Below, in pieces: positions 6,957 to 13,780 of a stretch of DNA of 17,972 nucleotides (position 1 is its first letter; each line of letters starts with the position of its first letter). Location: NCBI GenBank assembly GCA_934643535.1, contig CAKUCE010000024.1:1-17972 (forward strand), written 5' to 3'. The position numbers and the translations under genes were made by a program. The notes beneath the pieces are model-generated. The model ran no database searches, was not told the DNA's origin, and saw only the letters and a program-made list of their open reading frames with translations. The DNA is from an uncultured Clostridia bacterium. Its GTDB lineage: Bacteria; Bacillota; Clostridia; Christensenellales; Aristaeellaceae.

Positions 6957-7339
6957 TGCGCCGTTCCGTGATCCTGATCACCGTCATTCTGACGCTCTGC
7001 GTCTCGCTGGGCGTGTGGATGGACGTTTCCCAGCAGCGGGTCGCCCGGGAATATCTGGATTCCGTCCGCCTGATCCGTGACCTGGCAGACGGCGGCCAGC
7101 AGGAGCAGGCCTGCGACGAGCAGCGCTACCTTCATGCTCAGTGGCAGCACGACGCGGTATGGCTTAATTATCTCATCAGTCACCACCATACCCGGGCCGT
7201 CAGCGCGGCCATGGTGGAGCTGGCTACCGCGCTGGAACGCGGGTGGGACACCGAGACCTTTCAGGCACTGGACGCGCTGGAGGACGCGCTGCGCGACGTG
7301 GAGCAGAGCGATTTCCCCTATTGGGAAAACATTCTGTAG
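6956..7339 (+). CDS. DUF4363 family protein
   Basis: The protein has 127 residues with one N-terminal transmembrane segment (about 5-21), then helices with a W/H-rich centre (LHAQWQHDAVWLNYLISHHHT) and an acidic end. This matches DUF4363, commonly found beside DUF421 genes in clostridia and of unknown function. The ATG overlaps the previous stop, and GGGGAGG at 6939-6945 serves as ribosome binding site. The main body is probably extracytoplasmic. It is the last gene of the operon, 12 bases before the terminator stem. Confidence 0.75.
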   Translation: MRRSVILITVILTLCVSLGVWMDVSQQRVAREYLDSVRLIRDLADGGQQEQACDEQRYLHAQWQHDAVWLNYLISHHHTRAVSAAMVELATALERGWDTETFQALDALEDALRDVEQSDFPYWENIL

Positions 7340-7350
7340 CAAAATCAGAA

Positions 7351-7401
7351 TCCGGCCCGTTTTCCGCAGCGGAGGCTGTGGGAAAACGGGCCGGACTTTT
7401 T
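7351..7401 (+). terminator. Strong intrinsic terminator between convergent units
   Basis: Fifteen uninterrupted pairs (7351-7365 with 7381-7395), GC-rich at the base, are followed by T5 at 7397-7401. It ends the DUF4363 operon. On the minus strand a weaker TTCTGATTTT follows the same stem, so it may also end the ABC importer operon, whose stop is about 70 nt away. Confidence 0.88.
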
Positions 7402-7468
7402 AGCTGAAAACAGAAACCAGAGAATTCCGGGGCTCGTGAAAATATGGAAGGCACCGGATCGGAAGGGG

Positions 7469-8320
7469 TTACGCCTTGGTGCCGGTCAGCGCAATGCCCT
7501 CGATGAACTGCTTCTGGAAGATCAGGTAGATCGCCAGCATGGGGATCATGGCCAGCGCGGAGCCGGCCATCATGACGGGGTAGTTGGTGGAGTGCTGCCC
7601 CTGCAGGGAGCTGATGCCCGCCGCCAGCGTCATCTTGTCGATGTTCATGTTCACGATCAGCGGCCACATCATATCGCTGTAGGCAAACAGAGCGGTGAAC
7701 ACAGCCAGCGCCATGACGGCGGTTTTGGTCAGGGGAGCCATCACCCATACAAAGGTCTGCATCACATTGCAGCCGTCCAGCCTGGCCGCTTCGGCCAGAT
7801 CGTTGGGCAGGCTCATGTAGAACTGCCGCAGGAAGAAGGTGCCGAAGGCGCTGACCAGACCCGGGAAGATCAGGGCAAAGCGGGTATTCAGCTGATTCAG
7901 AGAGGACAGCATCAGGTACTGAGGAATAATAAACACCTGTCCCGGCAGCATCAGCTGGGTCAGAATGATAAAGAAAAGAGGCTTTTTCAACGGGAAATCC
8001 AGCTTGGCAAAGGCATAGCCCGCCATGGAGGAAAACACCGACGCACAGATGACGCGCCAGAAGATCAAAACCAGCGTATTCAGATAGAGCGCATCAAAGG
8101 GCAGGGTGCGCAGCACCTCTTTGTAGCTGTCAAAATTCCAATGGCTGGGAAAAAAGATAGGCGGAATCATGATGGCCTCGCCCTGGGTCTTGAAGGACGT
8201 GAGAATCGTCCAAATGAAGGGGAAAATCATCAGAATAGAGCCAATCATCAATACCAGATGCACCCAGAATTTGGCGCGGGAACGATAAGTGTATTTATGC
8301 TTCGCAGCAACGGCGGTCAT
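7469..8320 (-). CDS. Carbohydrate ABC transporter permease, MalG type (CUT1)
   Basis: The inner-membrane permease has 283 residues and about six transmembrane segments: a first helix at about 17-38, then alternating segments ending near 270. The cytoplasmic EAA loop is clear (DLAEAARLDGCNVMQTFVWVMAPL), the contact site for the ATPase. The C-terminus ends FIEGIALTGTKA, typical of MalG-type partners (usually GI-x-x-GA-x-K). It lies 18 bases after the MalF-like gene and is the last gene of the operon. No ATPase gene is present; CUT1 importers of Firmicutes commonly share an MsmX/MsmK-type ATPase encoded elsewhere. The substrate is not readable from sequence. Confidence 0.92.
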   Translation of the reverse strand: MTAVAAKHKYTYRSRAKFWVHLVLMIGSILMIFPFIWTILTSFKTQGEAIMIPPIFFPSHWNFDSYKEVLRTLPFDALYLNTLVLIFWRVICASVFSSMAGYAFAKLDFPLKKPLFFIILTQLMLPGQVFIIPQYLMLSSLNQLNTRFALIFPGLVSAFGTFFLRQFYMSLPNDLAEAARLDGCNVMQTFVWVMAPLTKTAVMALAVFTALFAYSDMMWPLIVNMNIDKMTLAAGISSLQGQHSTNYPVMMAGSALAMIPMLAIYLIFQKQFIEGIALTGTKA

Positions 8321-8338
8321 TTTTCCTACGCCCCCTTC

Positions 8339-9265
8339 TTATTCATAATGAACCATTTTCTTTTCCGCTATGAACTGCAGCGCCGTAAAAACCATGATGA
8401 TCACGAAGCTGAACAGGACGATGGCGGAAGCGTAGCCCTTGTTAAACTTTTCAAAGGCCTCGCGGTAAAACAGCACCATCAGGGTCACGCCCTTTTTATA
8501 GGCGGGATTGTTGGATTTAATCAGCAGATAAATGGTATCGAACTGCTTGACGGAATTCATCATGCGCATCATCACCACAAAAAATAACGTGGGACTGATA
8601 AGCGGCACGGTCACATGGAAGAAACGCTGTACGGCGTTGGCGCCGTCAATTTCGCTGGCTTCGTAATAAGAAGTCGGGATGGATTGCAGGCCCGCCAGAA
8701 TCAACACCAGATCGTAGCCCACGGCGCTCCAGATGCCGATGATGGCGCAGGAAAGCAGGGCTGTATTGGGATCGGAAAGCCAGTTAATCCGTTCTACGCC
8801 AAACAGGCCAAGGAACTGATTCAGGATGCCCGCTTCCGCGTTGAAAATCCACTTCCACACCATAGCCACCGCAGCGGGGGCCGCTACCATGGGCAGGAAA
8901 TAAATGGCGCGGTAAACATCCCGGCCGCGAATTTTGGTATTCAGCAGAACGGCCAAAATCAGTGCTAAAAAAACGCCCACCGGCACAGTCAGCAGCATAT
9001 AATAAAGCGTGTTGACAGTGGACTGCCAAATTTGCTTATCAGAGAGCAATTTTTGATAATTTTTCAGGCCTACGAATTTCACCGGCCCCAAGCCCTGAGA
9101 TTTTTGCAGACTTAGAATGATGGTTTCAAAAAAAGGATAAATATTGAGAATGAGAAGCCCGATAATCGTAGGCGCTATCAATAGATAGGCCCAGCCCCAG
9201 TCGGATTTGAAGCGAAAGGGCTTTCTGGCGCTCCGAAGATCCGCTTGAATAATTCGTTCGCTCAA
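8339..9265 (-). CDS. Carbohydrate ABC transporter permease, MalF type (CUT1)
   Basis: The permease has 308 residues from the chosen TTG start at 9265, supported by GGAGG (plus-strand CCTCC, 9274-9278) eight bases upstream. A longer frame open to 9346 would run through the intergenic hairpin and is rejected. A first hydrophobic segment (WAYLLIAPTIIGLLILNIYPFFETI) precedes the extracytoplasmic loop and five further segments. The EAA loop reads SYYEASEIDGANAVQRFFHVTVPLI. It pairs with the MalG-like subunit to form the channel for an oligo- or monosaccharide. The gene follows the binding-protein gene after a stable hairpin that could lower its expression relative to the binding protein. Confidence 0.92.
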   Translation of the reverse strand: MSERIIQADLRSARKPFRFKSDWGWAYLLIAPTIIGLLILNIYPFFETIILSLQKSQGLGPVKFVGLKNYQKLLSDKQIWQSTVNTLYYMLLTVPVGVFLALILAVLLNTKIRGRDVYRAIYFLPMVAAPAAVAMVWKWIFNAEAGILNQFLGLFGVERINWLSDPNTALLSCAIIGIWSAVGYDLVLILAGLQSIPTSYYEASEIDGANAVQRFFHVTVPLISPTLFFVVMMRMMNSVKQFDTIYLLIKSNNPAYKKGVTLMVLFYREAFEKFNKGYASAIVLFSFVIIMVFTALQFIAEKKMVHYE

Positions 9266-9313
9266 AGGAGTGGCCTCCGTTCTGTTTTCAGCATGGGACA
9301 GAATAGGATGAAT

Positions 9314-9336
9314 GGGGAGGCCCAAAGGGCCTCCCC
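9314..9336 (-). promoter_or_regulatory. Intergenic hairpin between binding-protein and permease genes
   Basis: Ten perfect pairs GGGGAGGCCC/GGGCCTCCCC enclose an AAA loop (TTT on the transcribed strand). It lies 19 bases downstream of the binding-protein stop. No U-tract follows on the minus strand, so a role as mRNA stabiliser or attenuator is more likely than a full terminator. Confidence 0.65.
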
Positions 9337-9355
9337 CTGTTTTCATCGGGAACGA

Positions 9356-10579
9356 TTATTCCGCTTCGATCTCGGTGATGGTCTCGTGGAGCTGGCTGCA
9401 GGCTTCCGCGAAGGTCATTTCACCCGTGTAGGCGGAGGTCATCAATTCGGTTTCGGTGCCTTCCCACAGGCTCTTGTTGGGAGAGAAGGGGAACTGCACG
9501 CCGTACTCGATCATCTCGGTATAGCAGGCGATGTTCAGGTTGGTGAACAGATCGGTGAAGTAATGCTCGGTGCCCTTATAAGCGGGGATGGCGGCCTTGT
9601 TCTGGGCCTGCAGGATATTGGCCTGCTCGCTGCCGCAGAAGGCGATGAAGTCCTTCACGATCTCGGGATTGGCAGTGTTATAGGCGCCCGCGTAGCCCAG
9701 ACCGTTGTAGATGGAAGCGCGCTGCTTGCCCTGGGGCAGAACGGCCACGTCAAACTTGTCCTTGATGAACTCGTTGTTGGTGTAAGCGCTCATCATCCAG
9801 CTGCCGACGAACACCATGGCCACCTTGCCGGCCTGGAACTGGTCGTCGTTGCCCATGTCGGTGAAGGATTCCAGAGAGGGGGACACGCCGTCCTTCAGCA
9901 TCAGGTCGGCCCAGGTCTGGATGGCTTCCTGCGTTGCTTCCTGATCGAAGCCGGACTTGCCGTCTTCAAAGATGAAGCCGCCGTTCTGATACACGAAGTT
10001 GTAGTAGCCGCTCTGGGTGTCGTTGGGCGCGCCGAAGCCATAGATGCCGTTGTCGGCGTCAGTCAGCTTTTTGGCGTTTTCCCGCAGGGTGTCCCAGGTC
10101 CAGGTGTCGTCGGGATAGGCGATACCGGCCTTGTCGAACAGCTCCTTGTTGTAGGCCAGGGCAATGGTGTCGTAGTCCTTCGGCACGGCCCACTGCTTGT
10201 CTTCATAGTGGTACAGCGCGGTGATGCCTTCGGGATAGGGGGTGTAGTCCAGGTTCAGGTCGGTCAGATCCAGCAGCATGCCGGCGGACACATACTTGAA
10301 GAACTGGTTGGAGTGCATCCAGAACACGTCCGGCAGTGCGCCGCCCTGAGCGGCCGCTTCCAGCTTGGTCCAGTATTCGGACCAGGGCGTTACCTGAGTT
10401 TCCACGGTCACGTTGGGATGCTCAGCCATATAGGCTTCCGCGATGGCCTTCATGCCGGGCTCCTGATTGGTGTCCCAGAACGCGAAGGTGATGGTGACTT
10501 TTTCTTCCGCCATGGCGATGGGCGCCGCCAGCGTCAGGGCCAGACAGAGGGTCAACAGGGCTGCCAGAAACTTACGCAT
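9356..10579 (-). CDS. Extracellular sugar-binding protein of an ABC importer
   Basis: The protein has 407 residues. It begins with a cleavable-looking signal (MRKFLAALLTLCLALTL, cleavage probably after AMA near residue 24) and then KVTITFAFWDTN, the opening strand of family 1 solute-binding proteins. Later motifs fit the family: ALPDVFWMHSNQFFKYVSAG, LDLTDL, AVPKDYDTIALAYNKELFDKAGI, and GKVAMVFVGSWMMSAY. No lipobox cysteine sits at the cleavage site: Cys12 lies inside the hydrophobic core and is preceded by Leu. That is unusual for a Gram-positive binding protein. The start has an ideal AAGGAGGTCC site. It is the first gene of the importer operon, divergent from an AraC-family gene that probably regulates it. 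The sugar is unknown. Confidence 0.92.
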   Translation of the reverse strand: MRKFLAALLTLCLALTLAAPIAMAEEKVTITFAFWDTNQEPGMKAIAEAYMAEHPNVTVETQVTPWSEYWTKLEAAAQGGALPDVFWMHSNQFFKYVSAGMLLDLTDLNLDYTPYPEGITALYHYEDKQWAVPKDYDTIALAYNKELFDKAGIAYPDDTWTWDTLRENAKKLTDADNGIYGFGAPNDTQSGYYNFVYQNGGFIFEDGKSGFDQEATQEAIQTWADLMLKDGVSPSLESFTDMGNDDQFQAGKVAMVFVGSWMMSAYTNNEFIKDKFDVAVLPQGKQRASIYNGLGYAGAYNTANPEIVKDFIAFCGSEQANILQAQNKAAIPAYKGTEHYFTDLFTNLNIACYTEMIEYGVQFPFSPNKSLWEGTETELMTSAYTGEMTFAEACSQLHETITEIEAE

Positions 10580-10618
10580 GTTTGAAGGACCTCCTTGTTT
10601 GGTTTTTGATGTTGTCTT

Positions 10619-10627
10619 ATTCTAGCA
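10619..10627 (-). promoter_or_regulatory. Extended -10 of the ABC importer promoter
   Basis: On the minus strand TGC-TAGAAT is an extended -10 element about 40 nt before the binding-protein start. At the -35 position (17-base spacing, 10642-10647) the sequence is AGAATT, a poor match, as expected of an activator-dependent promoter. Confidence 0.5.
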
Positions 10628-10658
10628 CGAGCGCACGGCACAATTCTGCACCGATGCT

Positions 10659-10670
10659 ATCCAAATGGAT
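10659..10670. promoter_or_regulatory. Candidate operator upstream of the importer promoter
   Basis: The inverted repeat ATCCA-AA-TGGAT is centred about 50 bases upstream of the predicted importer transcription start, where an activator next to a weak -35 would be expected. Binding by either AraC protein is only inferred. Confidence 0.3.
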
Positions 10671-10786
10671 GTAATTTTCTCGCATAAAGGTAAAATCTGA
10701 ACGTTTTTTGACCACAGAAAACAGGATTTCGTCTTATAATGCGAGAATAATACAATCATTTCATCACAAATGTATGCTTTGGCTTC

Positions 10787-10815
10787 TTGCATGAAAGCCG
10801 CCTTTCTTTTACAAT
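10787..10815 (+). promoter_or_regulatory. Sigma-A promoter of the AraC-family genes
   Basis: TTGCAT (10787-10792) and TACAAT (10810-10815) are spaced by 17 bases. The spacer holds the inverted repeat GAAAG-CCGC-CTTTC (10793-10806), which resembles an expanded cre half-site pair and could be a repressor site. Transcription would start near 10822, leaving a leader of about 80 nt. Confidence 0.6.
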
Positions 10816-10847
10816 AAAGGTACTTTGTACAAGCTCTTTTGAATGAC

Positions 10848-10861
10848 ACATGGTTCCATGT
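10848..10861. promoter_or_regulatory. Inverted repeat in the leader of the AraC genes
   Basis: ACATGG-TT-CCATGT is a perfect 6+2+6 inverted repeat about 26 bases after the predicted transcription start. It could be an autoregulatory operator. Nothing in the sequence says which protein would bind. Confidence 0.3.
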
Positions 10862-10903
10862 TCGCTCCCGACCGGCCGTTTGCGGCAGAAAGGAAGGCTT
10901 TCG

Positions 10904-11830
10904 ATGGAGCGCATTCACGGCATTGCCGGAGGTCCCGCCGTTCATCCGGCGCTTTCTACATTTTCCACCTCCATTCATCCGGGAGAACAGCCCTGTCAGT
11001 GCCCCGCCGGAACCATGCGGATGCTCTGTGCGGTCAACGGCGGGTGCTCGCTGTATGCCTCGGGCGAAAAGCTCCCCCTGATCGGCCCCCGCATGGCGTT
11101 CCTGACCGGCCCGCTTTCCTACCGGCTGACGGATGCGGAGCCGGGGCTGACGCTGGCCTCCGTGGATCTGGTGCTTAAGCCGGGCGGACGCTTTCAATGG
11201 GGCTGCCGGGAAATGGAAAGCGCCTACGGCCATCTTTCCTCCATGGTCCGTCCCTCCGGCCGGTGCGAGGCCTTCTACGACAGCGGGGCCACCGTAACGG
11301 CGGCGCTTCAGAACCTGCAGTCCCTTTCCGTGTCCGATTCTCCCCAGCGGGAGACCCAGCTCACCCTGACGGCCTGCTTTCTGCTGGCGGCGGCCTCCAC
11401 CCTGCTCCGGGATGAATCCATGGGCCTGCGGCCCTACACAAGGCCTGTCCGCGCGGCTCTTGCTTATATCCATGAAAATTATATGCGCAATATTACCACA
11501 ACAGACGTAGCGGCAGCCGCGGGCGTCCATGTGGGGCACCTGCACCGCATTTTTCCGGCGGAAACAGGGCGGCGCATCGGCGAATATCTGACCGATCTGC
11601 GCATGGACAAGGCAAAATCTCTGCTGATGCGCACCGATCTGCCTTCCTCCCGGGTGGCTACCCTCAGCGGCGTGAGCAGCCTGCCCTATTTCAGCCGCCT
11701 GTTCAAGCAGAAAACCGGCATGACGCCGCTGGAATTCCGTCGTTCCTACGCCGTCACCAGCCTGACACGGGAAGACATGCTCACGAATTACGACGACCTG
11801 CCCCCGAGTGTGGAGAAAGAGAGCCGTTGA
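10904..11830 (+). CDS. AraC-family transcriptional regulator (first of pair)
   Basis: The protein has 308 residues from ATG 10904, chosen over an upstream in-frame GTG at 10850 because AGAAAGGAAGG (10887-10897) lies six bases before it. The N-terminal 170 residues are a poorly conserved sensing domain with beta-rich stretches and several cysteines (31, 33, 42, 48). The C-terminal AraC domain spans about 181-282: a first HTH with ITTTDVAAAAGVHVGHLHRIF, and a second with VATLSGVSSLPYFSRLFKQKTGMTPLEFRR. It is divergent from the importer and is the likely local regulator responding to its sugar. The second AraC gene begins four bases after its stop, suggesting translational coupling. Confidence 0.9.
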   Translation: MERIHGIAGGPAVHPALSTFSTSIHPGEQPCQCPAGTMRMLCAVNGGCSLYASGEKLPLIGPRMAFLTGPLSYRLTDAEPGLTLASVDLVLKPGGRFQWGCREMESAYGHLSSMVRPSGRCEAFYDSGATVTAALQNLQSLSVSDSPQRETQLTLTACFLLAAASTLLRDESMGLRPYTRPVRAALAYIHENYMRNITTTDVAAAAGVHVGHLHRIFPAETGRRIGEYLTDLRMDKAKSLLMRTDLPSSRVATLSGVSSLPYFSRLFKQKTGMTPLEFRRSYAVTSLTREDMLTNYDDLPPSVEKESR

Positions 11831-11834
11831 TTTT

Positions 11835-12719
11835 ATGAAATCCTTCTTTGATCCATGCTATCGGGAAAAGGAATGTGTTCCCGTGGTCTATGCCTGGTAC
11901 GACCGGGCCAATATGATGAAAACCACGCTGGAGCTTATCAATCATTCCCACTCCCTGTGCGAGATTATGTACGTCTGCGAGGGCGGCATGAGCATCGAAA
12001 CCGAGGCGGGCCGGGTAGAGCTGGGGCGGCGGCAGCTGGTGTGGCTGGATGCGGGAGTCCGGCACTGGAATATGGGGTTTTCCGACGAATTATGCAGCAT
12101 GATGAACCTTGAATTTCAGTATGAGGAGTCCGATGGCCGGGCCCCGTCGCTGAGGGCCGTCGCAGAGCAGGACGAGGCCACCCGTCACATGCTGGAAAGG
12201 GGCGCGCGCGTCGTGACCCTGAACGATACGGACAACACCGTTTTTCGCCTGATGAAGGCGGCCGTTCCGCTGGCGGACGGTATCGGCCGGGATTCGGAAA
12301 AGCTCTGCTCGCTGCTGTGTGTCCAGATCATGCTGGAGGTGGCCCGGCTGCTGGAACAGAACCAGTCTCAGCCTGCCGGAACCAACCGCTATGTGACCGA
12401 GGCGCTGGCTATCATGCACCGGGACTATGCCGAGCCCCTTACAGCCGCCATCATCGCCCGCCAGCTGCATATCCAGCCCACCTATCTGCACCGGCTGTTC
12501 CGGGAGCATACCGCCAAGACCATGAACGAGCATTTGCAGAGCATCCGCATCCAGCAGGCGAAACTGCTGCTGACGGGCACCCGCAGGAGCCTGCTGGAGA
12601 TCGCCATGGACGTGGGCATTTCCAGTCAGCAGCATTTTTCCCGGCTGTTTCGAAAAATCACGGGGCTTTCGCCGCAGGAATACCGAAAAACACATCCTCC
12701 CGGCGCCGCCGCCGAATAA
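11835..12719 (+). CDS. AraC-family transcriptional regulator (second of pair)
   Basis: The protein has 294 residues from ATG 11835; a GTG at 11808 inside the previous gene would add nine residues. The N-terminal cupin-like sensor has HSHSLCEIMYVCEG (about 37-50) followed by ETEAGRVELGRRQLVWLDAGVRHW, the usual AraC cupin arrangement of an early histidine pair and a late histidine. The C-terminal DNA-binding domain spans about 187-288, with LTAAIIARQLHIQPTYLHRLFREHT and LLEIAMDVGISSQQHFSRLFRKITGLSPQEYRK. Two AraC genes in tandem next to one importer suggest sequential or combined control. The last codons overlap the -35 of a candidate sigma-G promoter for the next gene. Confidence 0.9.
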   Translation: MKSFFDPCYREKECVPVVYAWYDRANMMKTTLELINHSHSLCEIMYVCEGGMSIETEAGRVELGRRQLVWLDAGVRHWNMGFSDELCSMMNLEFQYEESDGRAPSLRAVAEQDEATRHMLERGARVVTLNDTDNTVFRLMKAAVPLADGIGRDSEKLCSLLCVQIMLEVARLLEQNQSQPAGTNRYVTEALAIMHRDYAEPLTAAIIARQLHIQPTYLHRLFREHTAKTMNEHLQSIRIQQAKLLLTGTRRSLLEIAMDVGISSQQHFSRLFRKITGLSPQEYRKTHPPGAAAE

Positions 12720-12743
12720 AACGCCGCCGTCCCATCCATTCTA
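12714..12743 (+). promoter_or_regulatory. Candidate sigma-G promoter embedded in a terminator
   Basis: GAATA (12714-12718, overlapping the AraC stop codon) and CATTCTA (12737-12743) are exactly 18 bases apart. Both boxes match the sigma-G consensus GMATR / CATnnTA fully. The -10 lies in the loop of the intrinsic terminator. Transcription would start near 12750, about 41 nt before the next ATG. Confidence 0.6.
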
Positions 12744-12765
12744 TCGGAGGGGACGGCGTTTTTTT
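12719..12765 (+). terminator. Intrinsic terminator of the AraC pair
   Basis: AACGCCGCCGTCCC pairs with GGGGACGGCGTT (12749-12760) with a three-base bulge, followed by T7 (12759-12765). It begins at the last base of the AraC stop codon. Confidence 0.82.
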
Positions 12766-12790
12766 CGCCGCCGGAACGGAGGGGAAAAGC

Positions 12791-13471
12791 ATGAAACAGA
12801 CCGTGGCCGTCATGGCAATCATTCTGGCGCTGCTTCTGATGGTTTCCGGCTATATTGTAGCCGAACACGCGGAAACCACCGCCGAGCTGCGCCGGATGCA
12901 GGAGCAGCTCGGCGAAAAGCAGGTGGAGCTGCAAAAGGCAAAACGGGAAAAACAACTGTTTGAAAACCGGGCGGAAGAGCTGACCGCCCAGCAGGAGACG
13001 CTGGAAAGACAACTGGCCGACGCAAAAGCCTCCATTGACGAGGCCAACGCCGCCGTGGCCCAGAACGTGGACGAACGCGCTCAGGCCGAGGCGGCCTTTG
13101 CAGGGAAAAGTCAAAAGCTGGAGGCTCAGGCGGCGGACTGGGAAAACCGCTATCAGGCGCTGATGGGGCAAAACAACAGCCTGACGGCGGAACGGGACGC
13201 AGCCGTACAGCAGGCCGAAACGGCCCGGGAAGAGCTGAATTCCCTGCAGGGGGAGTACGATTCCCTTTTGGAAGAGAAAAATAGCCTGATTGCCTCGCTT
13301 GACGATGCCAAAAATCAAATTTTCGAGCTGAAAAGTGGAACTGAATCCCAAATTTTGGAAATCAGCCGTTTGCAGGAGCAGAAGAACGCGTTAGAAGCCG
13401 GGCTTTCCTCCCTGCGCGAAGAACTGGCCCGGGTCCGTCGGGTCAGCCGTCCCATGCCGGAACCGCAGTAA
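12791..13471 (+). CDS. Membrane-anchored coiled-coil protein of unknown function
   Basis: The protein has 226 residues from ATG 12791, six bases after GGAGGGG (12778-12784). One transmembrane segment (about 5-24) is followed by about 190 residues of almost unbroken heptad-type helix rich in Glu, Gln, Ala and Leu (AELRRMQEQLGEKQVELQK and later repeats). It ends with a basic, proline-containing tail (RRVSRPMPEPQ). The helix should lie outside the membrane, or in the spore intermembrane space. No catalytic domain is visible and I do not recognise a family; coiled-coil similarity alone would give misleading hits to many proteins. A terminator isolates it from the AraC genes, so its own sigma-G-like promoter is the obvious source of transcription. 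Confidence 0.8.
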   Translation: MKQTVAVMAIILALLLMVSGYIVAEHAETTAELRRMQEQLGEKQVELQKAKREKQLFENRAEELTAQQETLERQLADAKASIDEANAAVAQNVDERAQAEAAFAGKSQKLEAQAADWENRYQALMGQNNSLTAERDAAVQQAETAREELNSLQGEYDSLLEEKNSLIASLDDAKNQIFELKSGTESQILEISRLQEQKNALEAGLSSLREELARVRRVSRPMPEPQ

Positions 13472-13492
13472 ACAGACAGGCAGATCCTTTTA

Positions 13493-13596
13493 CGGCCCGC
13501 ATCACCCCCTACGGGGGAGCTGCGGGCTTCGGGTTTGCGGTACCGCTGCGCGGTGTCCTCAACCCTCGGTGCTTCGCACCCTTTGATGCGGCCTGC
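13493..13596 (+). repeat. Perfect 104-bp direct repeat, copy 1
   Basis: This segment is identical, base for base, to 13677-13780 (offset 184). It covers all of unit 1 and the first bases of unit 2. Confidence 0.95.
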
Positions 13597-13676
13597 CCCG
13601 CTGCGCGTCGCAGGCTTCGGACTGCGGTAGCCCTTTCAGGGCTGTCCTCGTCCTCGGTGCTTCGCACCCTTCTTTG

Positions 13677-13780
13677 CGGCCCGCATCACCCCCTACGGGG
13701 GAGCTGCGGGCTTCGGGTTTGCGGTACCGCTGCGCGGTGTCCTCAACCCTCGGTGCTTCGCACCCTTTGATGCGGCCTGC
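13677..13780 (+). repeat. Perfect 104-bp direct repeat, copy 2
   Basis: Second identical copy of 13493-13596. Flanking unit 2 and unit 4 sequences are clearly diverged, so the array grew by a two-unit duplication or was partly homogenised. Confidence 0.95.

Larger units (their letters stand above)
10580..10903. promoter_or_regulatory. Divergent control region, ABC importer / AraC regulators
   Basis: This 324-bp gap without a gene is AT-rich compared with its flanks. It holds the importer promoter, the regulator promoter and several inverted repeats, listed separately. It also holds the importer ribosome binding site (plus-strand 10587-10596) and that of the first regulator (10888-10897). No small ORF or RNA gene is evident. 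Confidence 0.7.

Noticed and set aside
9245..10585. A 446-codon plus-strand frame opposite the binding-protein gene
   Set aside because: It is rich in Gly, Val, His and Gln with no recognisable motif; the minus-strand gene has a signal peptide, family motifs and an ideal ribosome binding site.
10708..10740. TTGACC and TATAAT as a plus-strand promoter
   Set aside because: The spacer is 21 bases, too long; TTGCAT-17-TACAAT at 10787-10815 is a better promoter for the regulators.
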